DNA of 64,000 nt, taken from NCBI RefSeq assembly GCF_008084145.1, contig NZ_VSDO01000002.1, positions 930,001 through 994,000 of the forward strand, read 5' to 3'. The stretch's first letter is position 1; every line of letters starts with the position of its first letter. This DNA is from Paenibacillus faecis. GTDB taxonomy: Bacteria > Bacillota > Bacilli > Paenibacillales > Paenibacillaceae. A program made the position numbers and the translations under genes. This document shows, piece by piece, positions 8,112-16,675 of the stretch. Below the pieces are notes generated by a model. That model worked only from the letters and a program-made list of their open reading frames with translations. It was not told the DNA's origin and ran no database searches.

Positions 8112-9509
8112 ATGTCGTATAAGGATCCAATCATTCATATTGACGAACAATTATGTACCGGCTGCAGACGTTGTGCGGCAGTATGTCCTGTGGGTGCCAT
8201 TATCGGCGAACCAGGCCACCCGCAGACGATTGATGCTCATCGCTGCGTCGTTTGTGGACAGTGTGTGCAGATTTGTACCGCTTATGCTGCGGACAACGAG
8301 TCGACGACAGCCTCACGTGCGGTAAAGTTACAGGAAAGAGGGCAGCTCCCTAACGTGCGTGAGCCTTTGTTTGCTGCTTATTCGTCAGGGGATATCCAAA
8401 AGGTAAAAGCTGTTCTGGCTGATCCGAAACGGTTCAAGGTGGTGCAGTGCGCTCCTGCGATCCGAGTATCTTTGGCGGAGGAGTTTGGGCTGCCCTTCGG
8501 CACTTTAACCCCGGGGAAAATGGCGGCGGCGCTGAGACGGCTTAAGTTTGACCGGATTTATGATACAAATTTTGCTGCGGACGTGACGATTATGGAAGAG
8601 GGCTCAGAGCTGATTGGCAGAGTGATGTCAGGAGAGCGGCTGCCCATGTTCACCTCCTGCTGCCCGGCTTGGGTGAAGTATGCGGAGACGGCAGCACCGG
8701 AGCTGCTGGAACATTTGTCCAGCTGCAAGTCCCCGATGCAAATGGCTGGAGCCTTGTTCAAGACCTACGGAGCGCAGCTGGATGGAATTGCACCTTCGGA
8801 TATTTTCAGCGTCGCGGTTATGCCCTGTACCTGTAAAAAATTTGAATGCAGCAGAGAAGAAATGAGTGTGGATGGTTACCGTGAAGTGGATCTCGTTATT
8901 ACTACAAGGGAACTGGCCAGCTTAATCAAGGATCAAGGCATCGATTTCATTCATCTTCCCGACGAGCCGTTTGATTCACCGCTGGGCAAATACTCAGGAG
9001 CAGGCTCAATCTTCGGTGCCACAGGCGGTGTGATGGAAGCGGCGATACGAACGGGGTATGAACTGATCACCCATGAGCAGATTCCCAATCTGCAATTGGA
9101 TTTTGTCAGGGGAGAGGAAGGCATACGGACGGCAGAAGTTCAGATTGGCGAATTGGAGCTCAAAGTGGCAGTAGTTGCAGGACTGAAATATGTGGATGCT
9201 GTTTTGGCAAAAGTTGCAGAGGGCACCTGCCCGTATCATTTCATTGAAGTGATGGCTTGTCCCGAAGGCTGTGTCAGCGGCGGCGGACAGCCCAAGCTCC
9301 TGTTGGAAACGCAACGGAAAATGGCTTATCAGGCCAGAAAGAGCGCCCTTTACCGCCACGACTCTCATCAGAAGGTCCGCAAATCTCATGAGAATCCAGA
9401 TATTATCAAATTGTATAAGGACTTCTTAGGTGAACCGTTAGGCCATACTTCACATCATTTGCTGCATACCAAATTTGTTGACAGAAGTTTTAAGGAGGAG
9501 ATGTCATGA
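8112..9509 (+). CDS. hydA: [FeFe]-hydrogenase catalytic subunit (HydA2-like)
   Basis: Catalytic subunit for reversible 2H+ + 2e- to H2, 465 residues. The N-terminus has two [4Fe-4S] motifs, Cys15/18/21/25 and Cys45/48/51/55. H-cluster signatures are TSCCPAW (181-187, with Cys183 the presumed proton shuttle and Cys184 a cluster ligand), MPCTCKKFE (Cys239), and MACPEGCVSGGGQP (Cys383, Cys387). The size and two-cluster N-terminus match HydA2 of Acetobacterium and Thermoanaerobacter hydrogen-dependent CO2 reductase rather than long clostridial enzymes with extra domains. The ATG at 8112 has AAGAAGG upstream; the frame is open further upstream but overlaps hycB. It is coupled by ATGA to the next gene. 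Confidence 0.95.
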   Translation: MSYKDPIIHIDEQLCTGCRRCAAVCPVGAIIGEPGHPQTIDAHRCVVCGQCVQICTAYAADNESTTASRAVKLQERGQLPNVREPLFAAYSSGDIQKVKAVLADPKRFKVVQCAPAIRVSLAEEFGLPFGTLTPGKMAAALRRLKFDRIYDTNFAADVTIMEEGSELIGRVMSGERLPMFTSCCPAWVKYAETAAPELLEHLSSCKSPMQMAGALFKTYGAQLDGIAPSDIFSVAVMPCTCKKFECSREEMSVDGYREVDLVITTRELASLIKDQGIDFIHLPDEPFDSPLGKYSGAGSIFGATGGVMEAAIRTGYELITHEQIPNLQLDFVRGEEGIRTAEVQIGELELKVAVVAGLKYVDAVLAKVAEGTCPYHFIEVMACPEGCVSGGGQPKLLLETQRKMAYQARKSALYRHDSHQKVRKSHENPDIIKLYKDFLGEPLGHTSHHLLHTKFVDRSFKEEMS

Positions 9510-10090
9510 ACCGGTTTGTCATTGCCGATCCCGATAAATGTATAGGTTGCCATACTTGTGAAGTGGCCTGCGTAGTTGCCCATGCCGGGAATAATATGTT
9601 TCTTCAAGATGAGAGCGGGGCCGACTTCTATCCCCGGTTGACAGTCGTCGAGACCGACGAAGTTACCGCACCGGTGCAGTGCAGACATTGCGAGGATGCT
9701 CCTTGTGCCAATGTGTGCCCGAATGGCTCCATTACGAGCAAAGACAACAGCATTTTCATCAATCAGGATAGCTGTATTGGTTGCAAGACCTGTATGCTGG
9801 TATGTCCTTATGGGGCGATTACAATGGTTCCGGCACATAAAGGTGGCCAAAAGCAACTTCAATCCGGGCTTCGTTCCAATACAGCGGGTGCATGGAGGAG
9901 CAAGGAGAGAATTGTGGCGAACAAATGTGATTTGTGTGAAGACAGCGGAAAGGGCCCGGAATGCGTGCGGGTATGCCCCACCAATGCACTCCAATTCATT
10001 GTACCAAGCCAGATTGAGGACTCCATTTCCCGGAAAAGACTGGCCAGTGCGCAGTCATTACTGCAGTTCGGCGGTTTTTCGCGTCTCTAA
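9506..10090 (+). CDS. hycB: HycB/HydN-like four-cluster ferredoxin subunit 2
   Basis: A 194-residue paralogue of the protein at 7489 with the same four-cluster layout: CIGCHTCEVAC, CRHCEDAPCANVCP, CIGCKTCMLVCP, and CDLC with CVRVCP. It starts within the hydA stop codon, and its own C-terminal tail (EDSISRKRLASAQ and onward) parallels that of subunit 1. Two HycB-type subunits flanking HydA is the composition of hydrogen-dependent CO2 reductase (FdhF, two HycB, HydA2). Inferred role: electron wire between the two catalytic subunits. Confidence 0.9.
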   Translation: MNRFVIADPDKCIGCHTCEVACVVAHAGNNMFLQDESGADFYPRLTVVETDEVTAPVQCRHCEDAPCANVCPNGSITSKDNSIFINQDSCIGCKTCMLVCPYGAITMVPAHKGGQKQLQSGLRSNTAGAWRSKERIVANKCDLCEDSGKGPECVRVCPTNALQFIVPSQIEDSISRKRLASAQSLLQFGGFSRL

Positions 10091-10117
10091 TTCAGTCACT
10101 ATAACGCAGAAAGCAAG

Positions 10118-11158
10118 GTGGAGCGTTTGTCCGATATCTTGGTCGATCCCTTTGGTCGTTTGCATAATTATGTACGTATCTCCGTTACTGAGCGCTGCAA
10201 CTTGGGCTGTCAGTATTGCAATCCGGGCAGAGTAGAAAAGGCTGTGGAGGATAATCCGCTTACCTTTGACGAGATTGAACGGATCGTAAGTGTACTCGCT
10301 GAGATGGGGGTAACCAAGGTGCGTCTTACCGGAGGAGAACCGTTGATGCGTCCGAACCTGGAAGAACTGGTTGCCAGGTTAAGGGCCATCTCCGGGATCG
10401 AACGTGTCGGTCTCACCACGAATGGACTGCTGCTCGCCCCCAAAGTGCAGAAGCTGCGTGATGCCGGGCTTACAGATCTCAACGTCAGCCTGGATTCTCT
10501 AATTCCAGAACGCTATTCCAGAATCACTGGGGGCGGCGATGTCAGCAAGGTGCTGCATGCTTTAGCAGCTGGTTTTAAGGCTGGCTTCGAGATACTGAAG
10601 CTGAATATGGTCTTGATGAAAGGTGTAAACGATGATGAAATTGAATCCTTTCTGCAGCTGACTCAGAAATATCCGCTGCACGTCCGCTTTATTGAATATA
10701 TGCCCATGGGTCATGATATCAACGGATGGGAAGCGGGGTATATGCCTTTGGATGGAATACTGGAGCGCTGTGTCAAGGCTGGTTTTAGTCTTGAAGCAGG
10801 TCCAGACTCGGGTAGGACAACTGATGGGCCGACTGAAAAAGCAGCAGATTCCGGCCCGGCCCATTATTTTCGCATCCAAGGTGCGGCAGGGAAATTTGGC
10901 TTGATTCATCCGGTCAGCCAGCATTTCTGTAATTCATGTAACCGGCTGCGTATTACAGCAAACGGTCACGTTAAGCCGTGCCTCTTCTGGAACGAAGAGC
11001 TGTATATCCGGCCTTACATCGCTCAATCAGAGCTGCTGAAGCAATTGTTTCTGCGCGCCTTGGAAGCCAAACCTGGCCAGCATCTTATGATGGACCAACC
11101 GGGTAGCAAGCCACCCTTGAAGGCCACAATGCGCCTGATGTCGCAAATTGGGGGGTGA
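10118..11158 (+). CDS. moaA: GTP 3',8-cyclase, molybdenum cofactor biosynthesis
   Basis: Radical SAM enzyme for the first step of molybdopterin synthesis, 346 residues. The N-terminal SAM cluster motif CNLGCQYC has Cys27/31/34. The second cluster is in CNSCNRLRITANG..CLF near the C-terminus, and the protein ends in the conserved Gly-Gly essential in MoaA. The start is GTG (10118); an in-frame TTG at 10127 follows AAGGTGGAG and is equally possible. It lies 27 bases after the second hycB and supplies cofactor for FdhF. The other moa/moe genes are not in the window, so this may be a dedicated extra copy. Confidence 0.93.
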   Translation: MERLSDILVDPFGRLHNYVRISVTERCNLGCQYCNPGRVEKAVEDNPLTFDEIERIVSVLAEMGVTKVRLTGGEPLMRPNLEELVARLRAISGIERVGLTTNGLLLAPKVQKLRDAGLTDLNVSLDSLIPERYSRITGGGDVSKVLHALAAGFKAGFEILKLNMVLMKGVNDDEIESFLQLTQKYPLHVRFIEYMPMGHDINGWEAGYMPLDGILERCVKAGFSLEAGPDSGRTTDGPTEKAADSGPAHYFRIQGAAGKFGLIHPVSQHFCNSCNRLRITANGHVKPCLFWNEELYIRPYIAQSELLKQLFLRALEAKPGQHLMMDQPGSKPPLKATMRLMSQIGG

Positions 11159-11165
11159 AAAACAA

Positions 11166-12587
11166 TTGAACGACGATCCAATGTTTCGGGTGGAATCGGA
11201 TGCTCTAGGGAGTGAAACGGTTCCTAGTGGGGCTTATTATGGAATTCACGCGGTAAGGGCCCGGGATAATTTTACGGTCAGCGGTCGGCCGGTGAATCCG
11301 CGGATCACGCGGGCCATTGTAATGGTGAAGAAAGCGGCAGCCAAAGTAAATGGCAGGCAAGGGAATATTTCCGAACAGGTGGCATCGGGTATTTTATCCG
11401 CTTGCGATGAACTTCTGCAAGGCCAGATGGATCAACACTTTATTGTGGATGCGTATCAGGGCGGAGCGGGAACGAGTACGAACATGAACGTTAACGAGGT
11501 GATAGCCAATCTGGCCATCGAGAAACTTGGTGGACATAAGGGGGATTACCGGCTGGTCCATCCGATAGATCATGTGAATCTCTATCAATCTACCAATGAC
11601 GTGTATCCCACTGCCATGCGAATTGCGATGATTCCGCTGCTTCGCTCGCTTAGTGAAGAGTTTGCCTCTCTTCAGGAGGCATTGCAGGAGAAGGAGCGGG
11701 AATACGCCGATGTGTTAAGGTTAGGACGGACGGAACTCATGGACGCACTGCCCATCATGGCCGGACAAAGCTTTGGTGCTTATGCCAAAGCGATTGCACG
11801 GGACAGGTGGCGGCTGTACAAGGCGGAGGAACGGCTTCGGGAGATTAACCTTGGAGGAACGGCAGTGGGCACAGGAATGAATGCCCCCCTTGCTTATATT
11901 TATGCCATTGCAGAAGAGCTGCGGGAACTATCCGGAATGGGGCTGTGCCGCAGCGATTTTCCGATGGATGGCACACAGAATATGGATGTATTTGTGGAAG
12001 TTTCAGGTTTGCTCAAAGCTGCTGCGGTGAACTTGCTGAAGATATCTGGCGATTTCCGGCTGCTTAATTCCGGGCCCTCCGGCGGAATTGCAGAATACAT
12101 CCTGCCGCCCATGCAGGTGGGTTCTTCGATCCTGCCCGGTAAAATGAACCCGGTCATCGCAGAGATGGCCGGGTCAGTCGCTATGAAGGTGATCTCCAAT
12201 GATACAGCAGTCACTTTGGCGGCGGCCAGCGGACAGCTGGAGCTGAATGCCTTTGCTCCTTTAATCGCAGAATCTCTGCTTGAATCTCTTGAAATTCTTA
12301 CTGAGGCTGTACGGCTCTTTCATGAGCGATGCGTGCGTGGGTTGAAAGTCGATACTGCGCATTGTCTCGAGCATTTGGAACGCTCCGGCGTCATGGCTGC
12401 CGCAGCGGTGACGTATCTGGGTTATGACGCCGCAGCTGAACTGGCTAAGTCTGCGGCGGCCTCGGACCGGCCGTTAAAGGAGATTTTGCTGGAACAAGGA
12501 CTGATGACGAAAAAGCAGATCGATGCCATTCTGCACCCGCTGCAGGTTACCAAACCAGGCATCCCTGGAAGATCGAGTGATTTATAA
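11166..12587 (+). CDS. aspA: Aspartate ammonia-lyase in hydrogenase maturation operon
   Basis: Fumarase/aspartase superfamily enzyme converting aspartate to fumarate and ammonia, 473 residues. Motifs are GGAGTSTNMNVNEV, STNDVYPTA, the catalytic loop GSSILPGKMNPV, and GTGMNAPLAY. The TTG at 11166 follows GGGGGTG, which overlaps the moaA stop; an upstream in-frame TTG at 11148 is less well placed. Aspartase genes are known neighbours of hydE/F/G in several anaerobes. Ammonia release for building the azadithiolate bridge of the H-cluster has been proposed. A purely fermentative or anaplerotic role is the alternative. Confidence 0.9.
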   Translation: MNDDPMFRVESDALGSETVPSGAYYGIHAVRARDNFTVSGRPVNPRITRAIVMVKKAAAKVNGRQGNISEQVASGILSACDELLQGQMDQHFIVDAYQGGAGTSTNMNVNEVIANLAIEKLGGHKGDYRLVHPIDHVNLYQSTNDVYPTAMRIAMIPLLRSLSEEFASLQEALQEKEREYADVLRLGRTELMDALPIMAGQSFGAYAKAIARDRWRLYKAEERLREINLGGTAVGTGMNAPLAYIYAIAEELRELSGMGLCRSDFPMDGTQNMDVFVEVSGLLKAAAVNLLKISGDFRLLNSGPSGGIAEYILPPMQVGSSILPGKMNPVIAEMAGSVAMKVISNDTAVTLAAASGQLELNAFAPLIAESLLESLEILTEAVRLFHERCVRGLKVDTAHCLEHLERSGVMAAAAVTYLGYDAAAELAKSAAASDRPLKEILLEQGLMTKKQIDAILHPLQVTKPGIPGRSSDL

Positions 12588-12617
12588 AGGTTCTAGGATA
12601 ACGAAGGAGCGCATGTT

Positions 12618-13877
12618 ATGAGCTTAAATGATACCCCGCGTGGAGAACGAATGCACATTGCAGTCTTTGGAAGGCGTAATGCCGGCAAATCCAGTGTGAT
12701 TAACGCTTTAGGCGGTCAGGAGACGTCCATTGTTTCTCCGGTAAGCGGGACAACGACAGATCCGGTTTATCAACCGATGGAGCTGTTGCCGGTGGGACCG
12801 GTAGTGCTCATTGATACCGCCGGATTGGATGATAGCGGAAGTTTGGGTGAACAGCGGATTCGCAAAACAAATCAGGTTCTGAGCAAAACCGATCTGGCGC
12901 TGCTGGTGATAGATGCTGTCCAAGGAGTAGGCGAATTTGAGCACAATCTTTTACAGAACCTGTCTGTCAAGAAGATTTCGGTCATTCTACTTTTGAACAA
13001 AGTAGACTTGCTCGAAGAGCATGGTGACGGTGAGGAACCCACTGTAGTGGCGGCAAAGGTAGAAGAACAGCTTCATTTGAAGCCAATGTTATTCAGTGCG
13101 CTCAGGAATACTGGGATCAAGGATCTAAAAGCTGCAATCGTTCGGGAGCTGCCGAGGGATGAAGACCGGTTCCGGCTAGTGGGAGACCTGCTGAATCCCG
13201 GAGACTTGGCTGTTCTGGTAGTGCCGATCGATAAGGCAGCACCTAAAGGAAGACTGATTCTGCCCCAGCAGCAGACCATTCGTGACATCATGGAATGTGA
13301 TGCAGTTGCTGTTGTCACCAAGGAACAGGAGCTTGGACACACGCTCAAGATGCTGGGGCGCAAGCCCAATGTGGTCATTACAGATTCACAGGCATTTCTT
13401 AAGGTTCAGGCAGATACCCCAAAGGATGTCCCGCTCACGTCCTTTTCCATATTGTTTGCTAGATATAAGGGGGATCTTCCTCAGCTTGTACGCGGGGTTC
13501 GCGCTATTGGTCGTCTGCAGGACGGAGACCGGGTGCTCATTGCGGAAGCCTGCACGCATCACCGGCAATCCGATGATATTGCTTCCGTGAAGATTCCCCG
13601 CTGGCTGCGGGAACTGACAGGCAGGCAGCTTCAAATTGAACATGCCGCAGGCAGCGATTTCCCTGCAGGACTCGGTGGTTATTCACTGATCATTCACTGC
13701 GGAGCATGTATGTTGAACCGCAGGGCGATGCTGGGAAGGCTTGAAGAGGCGGAACATGCGGGTGTTCCAATTGTGAATTATGGTGTATTTATTGCCTACG
13801 TGCAGGGGGTGTTCCCAAGAGCCATCGAAATGTTTCCGTCTGCAATGCTGGCCTGGGAGGAGGGGTTATACCATTAA
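12618..13877 (+). CDS. hydF: [FeFe]-hydrogenase maturation GTPase HydF
   Basis: Scaffold GTPase that assembles the 2Fe subcluster and delivers it to HydA, 419 residues. The N-terminal Era-like GTPase domain has P-loop GRRNAGKSS (18-26), switch region GTTTDP, DTAG (66-69) and NKVD. The C-terminal cluster domain shows CTHH and HCGAC, the CxH..HCxxC signature of HydF. A ribosome site (AAGGAGCG) precedes the ATG. It is the last gene of the rightward operon and converges on hydG across a long hairpin. Confidence 0.95.
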   Translation: MSLNDTPRGERMHIAVFGRRNAGKSSVINALGGQETSIVSPVSGTTTDPVYQPMELLPVGPVVLIDTAGLDDSGSLGEQRIRKTNQVLSKTDLALLVIDAVQGVGEFEHNLLQNLSVKKISVILLLNKVDLLEEHGDGEEPTVVAAKVEEQLHLKPMLFSALRNTGIKDLKAAIVRELPRDEDRFRLVGDLLNPGDLAVLVVPIDKAAPKGRLILPQQQTIRDIMECDAVAVVTKEQELGHTLKMLGRKPNVVITDSQAFLKVQADTPKDVPLTSFSILFARYKGDLPQLVRGVRAIGRLQDGDRVLIAEACTHHRQSDDIASVKIPRWLRELTGRQLQIEHAAGSDFPAGLGGYSLIIHCGACMLNRRAMLGRLEEAEHAGVPIVNYGVFIAYVQGVFPRAIEMFPSAMLAWEEGLYH

Positions 13878-13891
13878 TGCTTATATTAAAG

Positions 13892-13942
13892 CGGGGGTGT
13901 TCCAAAAGCCATCTGAATGGCTGCTGGAACACCCCCTTTTTG
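13892..13942. terminator. Terminator between converging hydF and hydG
   Basis: Outer stem GGGGGTGTTCCA with TGGAACACCCCC and inner stem AGCCAT/ATGGCT, followed on the plus strand by TTTTT. It ends the hydF operon. The minus-strand side lacks a good T-run, so it may work mainly in one direction. Confidence 0.85.
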
Positions 13943-13965
13943 TGACAGCGTACATTGGGTGCAGC

Positions 13966-15387
13966 CTAAAACCGTAGATCTCGTTCGCCGTTACGGATAC
14001 GCTGAAGTTGCTTTAGGGTCGCTTTTTTGACCGATTCCTTGGGGATGCGCTCCAGATTGTCATGAATCGTCTGCTCCCCAATGGCCCGCATCTCCTCATC
14101 GGCGTAATCCAGCAGGTATTCCTGAAACGTCATCAGGGAGTTCGGCTGACAGACATTATGGATTTGGCCGGATTTTGCCAGCTGCATGAAACGGTCTCCC
14201 GTGCGGCCTTCCCGGTAACAGGCGGTGCAGTAACTCGGCACATACCCGTCCCGGCAGAGACTTTTGATAATTTCCATAGGGGAGCGGTGATCGCCTACCA
14301 TGAATTGCGGTTTGTCATCTTTATCTCTGTTCACACTGTATGCGCCAACACCCGTGGCGGAGCCTGCGCTGATCTGGGAAATGCCCAGTTTAATTATCTG
14401 ATCACGAAATTCAGCGTCTTCGCGTGTAGAGAGTATCATTCCTGTATAGGGAACGGCTATTCGCAGAACGGCGACGATTTTGGCGAAATCCGAATCGCTG
14501 ACCAAGAAAGGGTAATTGTCCAGATTCACATTCTCCGCTTCGCGCAGGCGGGGGACGGAAATCGTATGCGGTCCGCAGCCATAGGCCTGTTCCAGATGCT
14601 CGGCATGTTTTAACATGGCTATCGTTTCATATTTATAATCATAGAGTCCATACAGGACACCGATACCAACATCCTCGATACCCGCTTTCACGGCCCTATC
14701 CATGGCGGTCGTATGCCAATCATAATCACTTTTGGGTCCTTGCGGATGGTATTGCTTGTAACTAGGTCTATGATAAGTCTCCTGAAATAAAATATAAGTT
14801 CCAATTCCCGCCTCAGCCAGCTTGATATAGTCATCGATTGTTGTTGCAGCGATATTGACATTGATCCGACGGATACTGCCATTGTCCAGCTTCGTATCGT
14901 AAATGGTCTTTATGCAGTCGAGAATATAATCGATGGAACAATTGCGGGGATCCTCTCCCGCTTCCAGAACAAGCCGTTTGTGTCCCAGAGACTGCAAAAC
15001 GGTAACTTCCTGGGCAATTTCATCTAAGGTTAAGCGGCTGCGTGTGAATTCTGAATTGGAATGTTTGTAACCGCAGTATACGCAATTATTGACACAATAG
15101 TTGCTGACATAGAGTGGTGCGAACAATACAATCCGGTTGCCGTAGATTCGTTCCTTGATGTCTCTGGATACCTGATAAATCTCATGGAGTGTTTCCTGAT
15201 CTTCCACATTTAAAAGGACAGCTGCTTCTTGTGAGGTCAGCCCTTTGCATTGTCTGGCCTTCTCAAGAATTGCGGACACCTTGGCCCGATCCGATCCGGC
15301 AGTTTCTCCAAATCGCAGCGCTTCTTTGATCTCTTCGTCCTGAATGAAATCCGCCGGACGACTTTCATTTACTCGGCTCACGAACAT
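13966..15387 (-). CDS. hydG: [FeFe]-hydrogenase maturase HydG (tyrosine lyase)
   Basis: Radical SAM tyrosine lyase that makes the CO and CN- ligands of the H-cluster, 473 residues (typical about 470). The SAM cluster motif CVNNCVYC has Cys98/102/105. The C-terminal auxiliary cluster motif CTAC, a long spacer, then NVCQPNS matches the CX2CX22C pattern that separates HydG from ThiH. It is third in the leftward operon fdhD-hydE-hydG. The start has only a weak purine-rich site directly before it. Confidence 0.95.
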   Translation of the reverse strand: MFVSRVNESRPADFIQDEEIKEALRFGETAGSDRAKVSAILEKARQCKGLTSQEAAVLLNVEDQETLHEIYQVSRDIKERIYGNRIVLFAPLYVSNYCVNNCVYCGYKHSNSEFTRSRLTLDEIAQEVTVLQSLGHKRLVLEAGEDPRNCSIDYILDCIKTIYDTKLDNGSIRRINVNIAATTIDDYIKLAEAGIGTYILFQETYHRPSYKQYHPQGPKSDYDWHTTAMDRAVKAGIEDVGIGVLYGLYDYKYETIAMLKHAEHLEQAYGCGPHTISVPRLREAENVNLDNYPFLVSDSDFAKIVAVLRIAVPYTGMILSTREDAEFRDQIIKLGISQISAGSATGVGAYSVNRDKDDKPQFMVGDHRSPMEIIKSLCRDGYVPSYCTACYREGRTGDRFMQLAKSGQIHNVCQPNSLMTFQEYLLDYADEEMRAIGEQTIHDNLERIPKESVKKATLKQLQRIRNGERDLRF

Positions 15388-15481
15388 CCACTTCTTTCTG
15401 GGTTAATTATTAGATTGACAAGCAGACTTGAACTCTTCCAACTCGATTGCGAGATGACAACAGGCTGATTCGGTGGCTTCC

Positions 15482-16558
15482 TTACAATGGAACGTGCTGT
15501 GCAGAAGTGCGGGATAGATAATTCAGACTATCTCCCCGGCCCATATCCACATGGAATCCGGCAGCTTCAATCCGCTGTTCCAGGCAAAATCTGCATTGGG
15601 CGGATTCGTCACCCAGACAGATTTTGTTATTGTAGAGCGTATATTGCGCTCGTACATTCAAAGGAGAGAGATTTGGCATGACCACATTGGCACCTGCTTG
15701 TAACGCCAGTTCCCGGCCGTTCGGATGAGCGGTTCCCATGGCTGTTGTGGCAGGGATTAGAGCATTCGGCACGAAGAGCCGGGCCAGAGCAATCATATCA
15801 AGTGTGTTTATAACGGTTCCGGCCGGCTCGTCCTTTAAGGGTGTGGCCTGATGCGGCAAAAAAGGGCCAATGCCGATCATATCCGGTTCAAGCGCCTTAA
15901 GATACAGCAGATCTTCAGCCAAATCCCCGGGAGTTTGTCCTGGTAAACCGACCATGAAGCCTGCACCCACCTGATAGCCGAGGGACTTGAGCGCCTTCAA
16001 CCGATTCCGGCGGCTGTCAAAGGTCATGGTCGGGTGCAGGGCTTCGTACAGCTTGCGGGAGGCCGTCTCATGGCGCAGCAAGTAACGGTCAGCTCCGGCC
16101 GCGAGCAGTGCAGCGTAAGTCTCATCATCCCGTTCACCAATCGACAGTGTTACCGCGGTATCCGGGTAGAGTGTTTTGATGCGTGTAATGAGCCCGGCCA
16201 GCTTCTCAGTGGTATACCAGTCGTCTTCTCCGCTCTGCAGAACAAAGGTACGATAACCTAGCTCATACCCTTCCCGGCAGCATTCCAAGATTTGTTCAGG
16301 TTGGAGCCGATAGCGGCGGACTGTCTTATTGCCGGAGCGTATGCCGCAATACAGGCAGTTCTGTTTGCAAATATTGGAGAATTCGATCAGCCCACGCAAA
16401 AATACACGGTCGCCATAACGTTCCATTCTTTTCAGATGGGCGAGGTGATGCAGCCGCTTTTTTAGATTTTGGTCCGGATTCCTCAGCACAGCAATGATCT
16501 CTTGAGCTTCCAGTGATTCTTCTTCATATAATCGATCCAGCAGTTGTTCCGTTGACAT
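15482..16558 (-). CDS. hydE: [FeFe]-hydrogenase maturase HydE
   Basis: Radical SAM enzyme acting on the HydG product to build the 2Fe precursor, 358 residues. The SAM motif CKQNCLYC lies near residues 64-71, followed by CGIRSGN and the GE motif LQSGEDDWY. The C-terminal CLGDESAQCRFC fits the optional second cluster CX7CX2C seen in some HydE proteins. A GTG at 16561 precedes the chosen ATG directly. With HydF and HydG it completes the maturase set. A gap of about 95 bases separates it from hydG. Confidence 0.94.
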   Translation of the reverse strand: MSTEQLLDRLYEEESLEAQEIIAVLRNPDQNLKKRLHHLAHLKRMERYGDRVFLRGLIEFSNICKQNCLYCGIRSGNKTVRRYRLQPEQILECCREGYELGYRTFVLQSGEDDWYTTEKLAGLITRIKTLYPDTAVTLSIGERDDETYAALLAAGADRYLLRHETASRKLYEALHPTMTFDSRRNRLKALKSLGYQVGAGFMVGLPGQTPGDLAEDLLYLKALEPDMIGIGPFLPHQATPLKDEPAGTVINTLDMIALARLFVPNALIPATTAMGTAHPNGRELALQAGANVVMPNLSPLNVRAQYTLYNNKICLGDESAQCRFCLEQRIEAAGFHVDMGRGDSLNYLSRTSAQHVPL

Positions 16559-16675
16559 CACTCCCTATCTTGGAGAGGATTAAACCAAATAACCAAAAAA
16601 TAACATTAATTCCTAGGAAAAATTGTAACAAAAGTAAAAATAGAGAACAGTGAGTTTTGTGGTTGAAATTGAGGT

